Assembly: GCA_041395325.1 (NCBI GenBank)
Contig: JAWLAT010000003.1
Span: forward strand, 186,001-250,000
Source of the DNA: JAWLAT01 sp041395325
GTDB lineage: Bacteria > Pseudomonadota > Gammaproteobacteria > Xanthomonadales > SZUA-5
Reading direction: 5' to 3'
DNA length: 64,000 nt
Shown in pieces: positions 1 to 7,131 of the stretch (position 1 is the stretch's first letter; each line of letters begins with the position of its first letter). The notes under the pieces are model-generated. The model was not told the origin of the DNA, searched no databases, and worked only from the letters and a program-made list of their open reading frames with translations. The position numbers and the translations under genes are program-made.

Positions 1-2
1 GT

Positions 3-503
3 CAGGGCTGGCGCTCGAATGAGCTGCGCGGCGAACGGATGCGGCAGAACTTCCTGCAGCACTGGCGCCAGGCCGAGGTGTCCGGCGCGCCACCGCGGGT
101 GATGGTCAAGCTGGGCGCCTCGCATCTGGTGCGCGGTCGCAACATGACCGACACCTTCGACCTGGGCGCATTGCTGCCCGAACTGGCGGCGATTCGCGGC
201 GAGCACAGCTTCAGCCTGCTGGTGCTGCCGGGTATCGACAGTCAGGTGGCCCGGCTCGATCCGGTTGCCTGGGCCTATCAACCGGCGCCGGCCAAGGATG
301 GTTACGACGAGGCGCTGGAGCCGCTGCTCGCCGCGGCGGTGGACGGCCGTTTCACATTGATCGACCTGCGTCCGTTGCGGCCGTTGCTGCCGGCCTCGCG
401 CAGCAGTGAGGCGCTGCGCCGTGTCGTCATGGGTTTCGACATGCTGCTGGTACTGAACGGCTCGACCCCATCGAGCGAGTTCGCCGCGCCAGCGGCGGAG
501 TGA
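3..503 (+). CDS. C-terminal part of an uncharacterised protein (5' end outside window)
   Basis: The frame is open from the window edge to the TGA at 501-503, so only the last 166 residues are present and the internal ATG at 39 need not be the start. I do not recognise the family. A hydrophilic segment reading VKLGASHLVRGRNM precedes an FDLG motif, followed by alternating strands and helices typical of a globular alpha/beta protein. No membrane segment is visible. It ends directly against the convergent gene on the other strand, with no spacer for a terminator. The complete gene would be needed to assign a function. Confidence 0.75.
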   Translation, partial: QGWRSNELRGERMRQNFLQHWRQAEVSGAPPRVMVKLGASHLVRGRNMTDTFDLGALLPELAAIRGEHSFSLLVLPGIDSQVARLDPVAWAYQPAPAKDGYDEALEPLLAAAVDGRFTLIDLRPLRPLLPASRSSEALRRVVMGFDMLLVLNGSTPSSEFAAPAAE

Positions 504-2081
504 TCAGGGCTCACCGGCCAATGGCAGCCGCAGCCGGTACAGGCCCTGCTGCGCGGTGACGTACAGCGTGCGACCGTCGCTGTCGCCGAAGGCGCAGTTG
601 GTGGCCTGGCGCGGCAGGCTGATCGCGCCCCAGGGGGTACCGTCCGGCGCATGGATCTGGATGCCGTTGCCCCAGGTCGCGACCAGCACGTTGCCCTGCG
701 TGTCCACGCACAGCCCGTCGGTAATCGGCAGGCCCTCGGCGAGCACTCGCGGATTGGACAGGCTGCCATCGGCGGCACGGTCAAAGGCCAGCAACTGGCC
801 GGCCTGAGTGTCGGTCAGATAGAGCAGATCCTGCGCCGGTGACAAGGCCACGCCGTTGGGCTGATTGAAGCCGATCGCGCCTTCCCATTCGGCCACCACG
901 CTGCCGTCCGGATTGCGGCGAAACAGGCCATTGAAAGGCAGCTCGCGCTGGCCCGGATCGGCCAAGCCGTAGTCCGGATCGGTGAAATAGATCTGGCCGT
1001 TGTCGGCCACCACCAGATCGTTGGGCGAGTTGTAACGCATCCCCTGATAGCGGTCGCTGAGCGTGACCACCTGGCCGTTGGCCTGGGTCTGGCTGAGCCG
1101 GCGCGGGCCATGTTCGGCGGCCAGCAGCAGGCCCTGCCCATCCAGTGCCAGGCCATTGGCGCGACCGCTGGGCGAGCGGAAACTGCCGATCTGCAGCGGC
1201 GGATCCAGGCGCAGGATCTGATCGGCGTCGATGTCGCTGAACAGCAGGTGGTCACCGCGCCACAGCGGGCCCTCGGTGAACTGGAAACCCTCGGCCACCA
1301 GCGTCACCGGACCGCGGCCGCGCAAGGGATTGCACAGGGCCTCGACCTCGATATCGTCGATGCGCGTGTGACTGGTCAGCGTGCCGTTCTGCGCCACATT
1401 CCAGGAGTCCACCGCGATGCCGCCGGCGTGGTCCTGCAGGCTGGCTTGCGTATCGAGCGCACTGACCTGCCAGGCGATCGGCTCGGCCTCGCCCAATGGC
1501 CAGATCTTCGCCTGCAGCCGGGTCTGCGTGGCATCGACCTGATGGACCCGGAAGCGCACTCGCAGCGGCTGGTTCGACTGCGGCGCCGGCGCCAGCCCGC
1601 CGGAATGAGCGATCTGGATCTCCTGGCCGTTCTCCTCGCGCCAGACACCGACGCCGGGCAATCCGCGGAAGCTGCCTTCGACAAACACCGCATAGCCTTC
1701 GCCCGGGGTGGTGGTGAGCTGCAGATGGCCGCCGTTCTGGCGCACGTAGAAGCCCACGCCCTGGGCGCCAGCGTCTTCCAGCGTCATCGTGAAGCGCACC
1801 TCCACATCCCGCGTTGGCACCGGCGCAGCCATCCGCGCCAACGAGTAGCCGCTGACCACCGGCTGCAAGCGACCCGACCCAGTGACCACATCGGCGACCT
1901 GCGCGCTGCCGGCCAGTTCGCTCCACAGCGGCGGCCAGTTGCCGCCGTTGTCCGGGAAGGACTCGCTGACAAGCAACTGTCCGCAATGCTCCTCGAAATC
2001 ATCGACATGGATCAGATCGATCGCGGCGGAGGCCGAAGCGGCCAGCAGGCACAGCGGCAGCAACAGACAGGTGCGAGTCAT
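504..2081 (-). CDS. Secreted SMP-30/gluconolactonase-type beta-propeller with N-terminal lectin-like domain
   Basis: The 525-residue protein starts with a Sec signal peptide (cleavage near ASASAA, residue 20). Residues about 35-250 form an all-beta segment resembling laminin-G/concanavalin-like folds (terms such as GVGFYVRQNGG and TRIDDIEVEAL). Residues about 255-525 match SMP-30/LRE-type six-bladed propellers: EGPLWRGDHLLFSDI, RANGLALDGQG, NSPNDLVVADNGQIYFTDPDYG, QPNGVALSP and ITDGLCVDTQGN. The propeller family binds a divalent metal and often hydrolyses lactones or phosphoesters; substrate is unknown here. Just after the signal peptide lies HVDDFEEHC, similar to the DGFE tails of two other exoproteins in the window. 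It is divergent from the CX4C repeat gene. Confidence 0.85.
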   Translation of the reverse strand: MTRTCLLLPLCLLAASASAAIDLIHVDDFEEHCGQLLVSESFPDNGGNWPPLWSELAGSAQVADVVTGSGRLQPVVSGYSLARMAAPVPTRDVEVRFTMTLEDAGAQGVGFYVRQNGGHLQLTTTPGEGYAVFVEGSFRGLPGVGVWREENGQEIQIAHSGGLAPAPQSNQPLRVRFRVHQVDATQTRLQAKIWPLGEAEPIAWQVSALDTQASLQDHAGGIAVDSWNVAQNGTLTSHTRIDDIEVEALCNPLRGRGPVTLVAEGFQFTEGPLWRGDHLLFSDIDADQILRLDPPLQIGSFRSPSGRANGLALDGQGLLLAAEHGPRRLSQTQANGQVVTLSDRYQGMRYNSPNDLVVADNGQIYFTDPDYGLADPGQRELPFNGLFRRNPDGSVVAEWEGAIGFNQPNGVALSPAQDLLYLTDTQAGQLLAFDRAADGSLSNPRVLAEGLPITDGLCVDTQGNVLVATWGNGIQIHAPDGTPWGAISLPRQATNCAFGDSDGRTLYVTAQQGLYRLRLPLAGEP

Positions 2082-2251
2082 CGACGCGGCATCCAGTGGG
2101 TCTCAACCGGTACTACGCAGCTCAGACCCGGCAACGACACGGCAGCCCAGTGAGTGCGATCACAGATTGGCGCATTGGTCCGGTCACTGAATGAGCCGTC
2201 ACGGCCGCAAAGCTCGCGTAAGGAAGCTCTTCCGCAAAATCAGGAGCGGTG

Positions 2252-4042
2252 ATGAGCACACCGGGCATGCAGAACGGACTGTGGCTGGTCGCAGCGAGCT
2301 GGCTGCTGGGACAGTCGGCCATGGCGGTCGACCTGGGCAGCGCCTTCAGCTATCAGGGGCGGCTGGACGAAGCCGGTCAGCCGGCGACCGGATTGTTTGA
2401 TCTGCAGTTCTGCCTGTACGAGCAGCTGGCCGGCGGCAGCGTGCTGCAGTGCGCACCTGACCAGCCCGATGTGCCGGTCGAGGACGGGTTGTTTGCGGTG
2501 GCGGTGGACTTTGGTGATGCCGCCTTCGCCGGGCAGGCCCGCTATCTGGAGTTGCGTGTGCGAGCGGGCGCCAGCAGCGGCGCCTACACCACACTGTCAC
2601 CGCGGCAGTTGCTGCGCGCGGTGCCCGAAGCCCTGCGCTCGCGGCGCGCCGAGCTGGCCGCCAGCGCCGCTCATGCGACGACCGCAGACAGCGCCACCCT
2701 GGCCGCAACGGCCACGACCGCCACCAATGCGACCCATGCCAGCCAGGCGGATACGGCGACCAGCGCCGATCAGGCCACCACGGCCCTGCATGCCAACACC
2801 GCCGACACGGTGCCAGCCGGTGCCATCGGACTGGCGCAGATCGACCGGAATGAGGTGCAGAGCCGGATCAGCAGCAGCTGCGCACCGGGCGAGTATTTCC
2901 GTGGCGTCAACGTCGACGGCAGCGTGCTGTGCGAGCCGGTGCCGGGCATTCCGCGCATCACCCTGGTCGACGATCCGGCCAATGCGGTCGGCCGTTTCAG
3001 TGCGATGGCCATTGGCGCCGACGGCCTGCCGGTGATCGCCTATCGCGACCACACGGCCGGCGCGGTCAAGGTGGCCAAGTGTCACAACGCCGCCTGCAGC
3101 GGCAGCAGCACGATCAACACGGTCGCGGACGAAGCCGCCGATGTGGCCGAGTACATCTCGCTGGCCATCGGCAATGACGGCTTGCCGGTCATCAGCCACC
3201 GCAACGTGAGCCAGCAGAGTGTGCTGGTCACCAAATGCGGCAACGCCGATTGCAGCAGCGGCAACAGCACCGTGACCATCGATGACAACGGCAATGACCT
3301 GGGCTATTACACCTCGATCGCGGTGCTGCCCGATGGCCGACCGGTGGTCGCCTACCTGGATGGCACCGCCGGTACGCTGAAGATGGTCCGCTGTGGCAGC
3401 GCCCGCTGCACCGGCGCGTCCTCGACCAATGTGGTTGACGCCGGTCCCAACAACGTCGGCGAGTATGTGCGGGTCGCCATCGGCGCCGACGGCTTTCCGG
3501 TGCTGGCCTATCGAGATGGCACGCTGGGTGCGCTGAAGTTCGCCCGCTGCGTCAACAACGAATGCGTCGGCGCGACCGTCCGCAATCTGGTCGATCATGT
3601 AGCGGGTCTGGGGCTGGGCTATTTCGTGTCGCTGGCCATTGGCGCCGACGGCATCCCCATCATTTCCCACTACCACTTCAGTGCCGGCCAGTTGCGGGTG
3701 GCCAAGTGCGCCAACGCCAGCTGTGGCTCGACCGCCAAAGTCACGATCGTCGACGCCTCGCCCAATCTGGTCGGGCAGGAAAGCGCGATCGCCATCGGGG
3801 TCGACGGCATCCCCATCCTCAGCTACCGGGATCTCAGCCGCTCGGCGCTCAAGGTGGCGCGCTGCAGCGATGCCGACTGCACCGAGCCGGCGCAGATCAG
3901 CACGGTCGACGACAGCGTTCATGGGCTCGGCGCGAACAGCTCGATTGCCATCGGGCTCGATGGCTTGCCGATCATCAGCTATGCCGATGCCACCAGCGGT
4001 GCCTTGCGCGTGCTCAAGTGCGGCAGTCGGAGTTGTCAGTGA
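2252..4042 (+). CDS. Secreted repeat protein: N-terminal YQGRL domain, Ala/Thr linker, seven CX4C repeats
   Basis: ATG at 2252 is chosen over the GTG at 2249 because CAGGAG at 2241-2246 then has proper spacing. A signal peptide (residues 1-25, ending SAMA) is followed by a domain seen in many exoproteins (FSYQGRLDEAGQPATG ... LSPRQLLRAVPEAL, to about residue 127). Residues about 130-190 are an Ala/Thr/Asp-rich linker with ADTAT-like steps, suggestive of a fibrous trimeric stalk. From about residue 230 to the end there are seven repeats of roughly 50 residues, each with AIGxDGLPVIxY and a CX4C pair (for example CHNAAC, CGNADC, CGSARC); the protein stops one residue after the last Cys. Seven such beta-rich repeats suit a seven-bladed propeller, which is inference. 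Function unknown. The stop overlaps the next start. Confidence 0.85.
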   Translation: MSTPGMQNGLWLVAASWLLGQSAMAVDLGSAFSYQGRLDEAGQPATGLFDLQFCLYEQLAGGSVLQCAPDQPDVPVEDGLFAVAVDFGDAAFAGQARYLELRVRAGASSGAYTTLSPRQLLRAVPEALRSRRAELAASAAHATTADSATLAATATTATNATHASQADTATSADQATTALHANTADTVPAGAIGLAQIDRNEVQSRISSSCAPGEYFRGVNVDGSVLCEPVPGIPRITLVDDPANAVGRFSAMAIGADGLPVIAYRDHTAGAVKVAKCHNAACSGSSTINTVADEAADVAEYISLAIGNDGLPVISHRNVSQQSVLVTKCGNADCSSGNSTVTIDDNGNDLGYYTSIAVLPDGRPVVAYLDGTAGTLKMVRCGSARCTGASSTNVVDAGPNNVGEYVRVAIGADGFPVLAYRDGTLGALKFARCVNNECVGATVRNLVDHVAGLGLGYFVSLAIGADGIPIISHYHFSAGQLRVAKCANASCGSTAKVTIVDASPNLVGQESAIAIGVDGIPILSYRDLSRSALKVARCSDADCTEPAQISTVDDSVHGLGANSSIAIGLDGLPIISYADATSGALRVLKCGSRSCQ

Positions 4043-4323
4043 TCCGCCCGCTGCGTTGCCTGATGGCTGGGCTAATGCTGTCGACGGCGGTACTGGCCGC
4101 GCCGCAGGGTGGCAGTTTCGAGCTGCGCGATGCCAGCGCTGACGCGGCGGGCGATGTGCTCAGCGGCGGTGCCTACTCGCTGGTCGCCGTGGTGGCGCAG
4201 ATCGATGCCGATCCGCTGCACCCGGCCAGCGGGGGCGTGTACGCACTGCGCGGCGGCTTCCTGGCACCGCTCGGTGCGAGCACGCCGACCGGGGACGCCG
4301 TGTTTGCAGACGGCTTCGAGTAG
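4039..4323 (+). CDS. Small secreted protein with C-terminal VFADGFE
   Basis: This 94-residue gene starts at a GTG that overlaps the upstream TGA (GTGA), so translation is probably coupled to the CX4C repeat gene. The product has a clear signal peptide (MIRPLRCLMAGLMLSTAVLA) followed by a pattern I know from short exoproteins: GGSFELR, then LSGGAYSLVAVVAQIDADP, then GGVYALRGGF. It ends in DAVFADGFE. The GG-Y-L and GGF elements suggest a small beta-sandwich. No enzymatic motif is present. The DGFE tail recurs in the beta-helix exoprotein at 35.8-37.4 kb. Start choice rests on the signal peptide, which begins exactly here. Confidence 0.8.
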   Translation: MIRPLRCLMAGLMLSTAVLAAPQGGSFELRDASADAAGDVLSGGAYSLVAVVAQIDADPLHPASGGVYALRGGFLAPLGASTPTGDAVFADGFE

Positions 4324-4328
4324 CGGTC

Positions 4329-5615
4329 TCAGCGTGCGTCCTTGACCAGCTGACCGGCCTGAATTACCACCGGCACGGCCTCCAGCAGCCGCACATCCTG
4401 GGTCGGGTCACCCGCCACGGCGATCAGATCGGCCTCGTAACCCGCCTCGATGCTGCCCAGCGTGGCTTCCATGCCCAGCGCCTGGGCGGCGTTGATCGTG
4501 GCGGCCTGGATGGCCTCGATCGGCGTCATGCCATAGCGCACCATGATGGCGAACTGTCGACCGTTCTGGCCATGCGGATAGACGCCGGTGTCGGTGCCAT
4601 AGACCATTTTCACGCCGGCTTCGTGGGCACGGCGGAAGTTCTCCCGCTGCAGCTCGGCGATCTCCCGATCCTTGCGCAAATTGTCTTCCAGCACCCCGTT
4701 CTTGCGCCCTTCGGACTGGGTGTATTCGGTGTTGTAGATGTCCATCGACAGCCAGGCGCCATGCTCCAGCGCCAGCGCGATGCCTTCGTCGTCGATCAGG
4801 CTGGCGTGCTCGATGGTGTCGACGCCGGCGCGGATGGCGGCCTTGATACCGGCCGCGCCATGCGCGTGCGCGGCCACCTTCAGTCCCCACTGGTGGGCCT
4901 CTTCAGCGATGGCACGCATTTCGGCCTCCGACAGCTGCTGCTGACCCGGCTCGGTGTTGCGTGAGAAGACCCCGCCAGTGGCGCAGATCTTGATGACCTG
5001 GGCACCGTACTTGCGCAGTTCACGCACGCGCTGGCGTCCCTCGGCCGGATTGTCGGCGTTGTAGGGGCTCTTCTGCGCCATCGAGGGCGGGAAGAAGGTG
5101 GAATCGCAATGCCCGCCGGTGGCGCCGAAGGAATGGGTGGCCGTGATGATCCGCGGGCCACGGATATGACCCGCGGCGATGGCCTCGCGCAGACCCACAT
5201 CATTGAAGGCATCGGCGCCGACGTTGCGGACCGTGGTGAAGCCGGCCAGCAGCGTCTTCTCGGCATTCGGGACGGCGATCACCGACCAGAAGCGATCGCT
5301 GAACTGCAGCCCGCTGTAGCCGCCATAGCTGGGATCGCTGTCCAGATGGGTGTGCATGTCGATCAAGCCCGGCAGCAGGCTCAACCCATCCAGTTCGATC
5401 ACGCTGGCGTCAGCGGGCAGCGCGGAGCGATCTCCGTTGGCCTGGACCTCGGCGATACGGCCATCCTCGACGCGCAGCAGCGGCTGCGCGACCCAGCGCC
5501 CGCTGCGCACATCCAGCGCCCGCTCGGCACGGATCCAGACCGTCTCGGCCGCCACCGTGGTGCTGCCCAGCAGGGCTGCGGTGAGCAGGATCAGGCGGGG
5601 CAGGATCGACGTCAT
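4329..5615 (-). CDS. Exported metal-dependent amidohydrolase (imidazolonepropionase/prolidase-like)
   Basis: The 428-residue protein has a Sec signal peptide (to about VAA at residue 23) and the full amidohydrolase-superfamily set: HTH at 88-90, a Lys in QVIKICATGG that is the likely carboxylated metal bridge, HAHG, EHAS and the catalytic Asp in GTDTG. The C-terminal AQALGMEATLGSIEAGYEADLIAVAGDP segment is the small beta-sandwich typical of this branch. Relatives act on Xaa-Pro or Xaa-Arg dipeptides or related amides in the periplasm; substrate cannot be read here. A TACACT -10-like box lies 31-36 bp upstream of the ATG. It converges on the small DGFE gene. Confidence 0.88.
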   Translation of the reverse strand: MTSILPRLILLTAALLGSTTVAAETVWIRAERALDVRSGRWVAQPLLRVEDGRIAEVQANGDRSALPADASVIELDGLSLLPGLIDMHTHLDSDPSYGGYSGLQFSDRFWSVIAVPNAEKTLLAGFTTVRNVGADAFNDVGLREAIAAGHIRGPRIITATHSFGATGGHCDSTFFPPSMAQKSPYNADNPAEGRQRVRELRKYGAQVIKICATGGVFSRNTEPGQQQLSEAEMRAIAEEAHQWGLKVAAHAHGAAGIKAAIRAGVDTIEHASLIDDEGIALALEHGAWLSMDIYNTEYTQSEGRKNGVLEDNLRKDREIAELQRENFRRAHEAGVKMVYGTDTGVYPHGQNGRQFAIMVRYGMTPIEAIQAATINAAQALGMEATLGSIEAGYEADLIAVAGDPTQDVRLLEAVPVVIQAGQLVKDAR

Positions 5616-5645
5616 GACGAATCTCGGTGCGGCAGCGGGAGGGCG

Positions 5646-5651
5646 AGTGTA
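5646..5651 (-). promoter_or_regulatory. Putative -10 box (TACACT) for the amidohydrolase gene
   Basis: TACACT on the minus strand places a transcription start near 5638, about 23 bases before the ATG at 5615. No good -35 hexamer is visible at 16-18 bp, so the call rests on the -10 and on three identical boxes upstream of other genes in the window. Confidence 0.35.
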
Positions 5652-5698
5652 CGTCGATCCTTCATCCGGGGGCCCGCCGACCCTTCAAGCGTCGATGC

Positions 5699-7108
5699 TC
5701 AGTCGGTTCCCCGCGGCACGCAGGCCCAGCTGGCCGGTCGCACATCGGTCCAGGTGTCGAAGGCGATGCGCCATTGCTCGTCCTCATCGACCTGCCACCA
5801 CAGGCTGTAGCAGCCGCTGCTGGTGGCCGCTTGACCCTGCTCATCGGGGCGCTCGACATGCCAGCGGCCCAGTTCCAGCACCTGGTCACCGTGAATCTGG
5901 CGCAGCGTGGTCTGCAGGCGATGGTGCGCATCGTTGTTTGGGCGCAGGGATCGCTGCCAGAACTCGGCAATGGCGGCCCGACCCACCAACACGCCGCCAG
6001 CGGGCGGATGCAGCACGCCGTCGGCGCCGTAGGCTGCTGCCAGCGCAGCGTGATCGCCGGCCATCCAGGCGTTGGAAAAGGCCTGGTTGGCGGCGTCCAG
6101 CGCCTGGTCTATCGCCTGCGCTCGGGCCGCCTTGGCGTCGGCGCCGCTCAGCCGGGCCAGCCAGCCCGCTTCGCGTGGCTCGGCGACGGCCGCGGTCTGT
6201 GCCTCTGGCAGCCAGCGCAGCAGCCAGGACAGTCCACGCGGACCCACGTAGCGATCCGGACTGGCATGAGCGGGGTCGGTACTGGCCTGCTCCAACGTGA
6301 CGAATTCGGCGCCGCTGGCGCGCAGATCGGCCAGTACCGTTCCCAGATGGGCAGCATTGAGCGTATTGGCGTGGAGCAGCAGGACCTGCGCGATGTCGCG
6401 GTCGAAGCCGGCACGAGACCATTGTCGTGCTGCGCTGACGGCTGCCTGCAAATGCTGCCGGTAAGCGGACAGAATGGCTGCCTGCAGCGCTCGATCGCCG
6501 TTCGCTTCGGCCTGCGCCCAGGCGGCGGCGTAAAGCCACTCCTGATTGTCGATCGTGACCACGCCCATGCGCCGACCGTGTTGATCGAGCCAGTCCTGCA
6601 ACGCCTGTCGCCGGGTTGCATCGGGGCCGGTATGCAGCAGCGGCGGACGAAACCAGCGTACCGGTTGTGAAGTCCACAACGGCTGCAACACCTGCTCGGC
6701 GCGGTCCAGATCGGCCAGATAGTCCGCTGCGCTGAGCGCGTTGTAGTCCCGATGGGTGGCGCTGTGATTGCCCAGCGTGTGGCCGGCAGCCTGCCAGCGT
6801 CGCGCCTGGGTGAGGGCCTGAGTAGCGCCCTCCGGATGGCAGCCGCCGTGAGTGACGACGAAGGCCGTGGCCGGCACTTCCGCAGCAGCCAGCTGCGCCA
6901 GCAGCCGGGTATTGACGCTGTCGACGAGGGCCGGATCGCAGGCGGCGCCGGACAGCGGCACATCATCAATGGTGACGGCCAGCGGCCAGCGCTCGGCTGC
7001 GACGAGCGACTGCATCAGCAGCAGGCCCAGGCTCAGCAGCCAGGCTCGCCCCACGCCTTCAAGTCCGGCTCTGATGGCCCTTCTGCGTATCGTGCGAATC
7101 CACGCCAT
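5699..7108 (-). CDS. Exported polysaccharide deacetylase fused to an NTF2/SnoaL-like domain
   Basis: The start at 7108 is preceded by GATGGGGGC and begins a twin-Arg/hydrophobic leader (MAWIRTIRRRAIRAG ... LLSLGLLLMQSLVAA). Residues about 40-330 are a NodB-type deacetylase: TIDDVPL carries the catalytic and metal Asp pair, GNHSATH supplies the two metal His residues, and RWFRPPLLHTG and LLLHANTLNAAH fit the later motifs. Residues about 335-469 form a separate NTF2-like (DUF4440/SnoaL) domain (AFSNAWMAGDHAALAAAYGADGVLHPP). The likely chemistry is de-N- or de-O-acetylation of a glycan in the periplasm. The accessory domain is unusual for this family. It sits 23 bp behind the FtsX-like permease and is probably cotranscribed with it. 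Confidence 0.85.
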   Translation of the reverse strand: MAWIRTIRRRAIRAGLEGVGRAWLLSLGLLLMQSLVAAERWPLAVTIDDVPLSGAACDPALVDSVNTRLLAQLAAAEVPATAFVVTHGGCHPEGATQALTQARRWQAAGHTLGNHSATHRDYNALSAADYLADLDRAEQVLQPLWTSQPVRWFRPPLLHTGPDATRRQALQDWLDQHGRRMGVVTIDNQEWLYAAAWAQAEANGDRALQAAILSAYRQHLQAAVSAARQWSRAGFDRDIAQVLLLHANTLNAAHLGTVLADLRASGAEFVTLEQASTDPAHASPDRYVGPRGLSWLLRWLPEAQTAAVAEPREAGWLARLSGADAKAARAQAIDQALDAANQAFSNAWMAGDHAALAAAYGADGVLHPPAGGVLVGRAAIAEFWQRSLRPNNDAHHRLQTTLRQIHGDQVLELGRWHVERPDEQGQAATSSGCYSLWWQVDEDEQWRIAFDTWTDVRPASWACVPRGTD

Positions 7109-7131
7109 GCCCCCATCCTCGATCCATTCGC

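Noticed and set aside
2597..3922. Long open frame on the minus strand opposite the CX4C repeat gene (441 codons)
   Set aside because: It is a shadow of a GC-rich gene: no signal or domain, composition of an antisense frame, and the plus-strand protein has clear repeats and a signal peptide.
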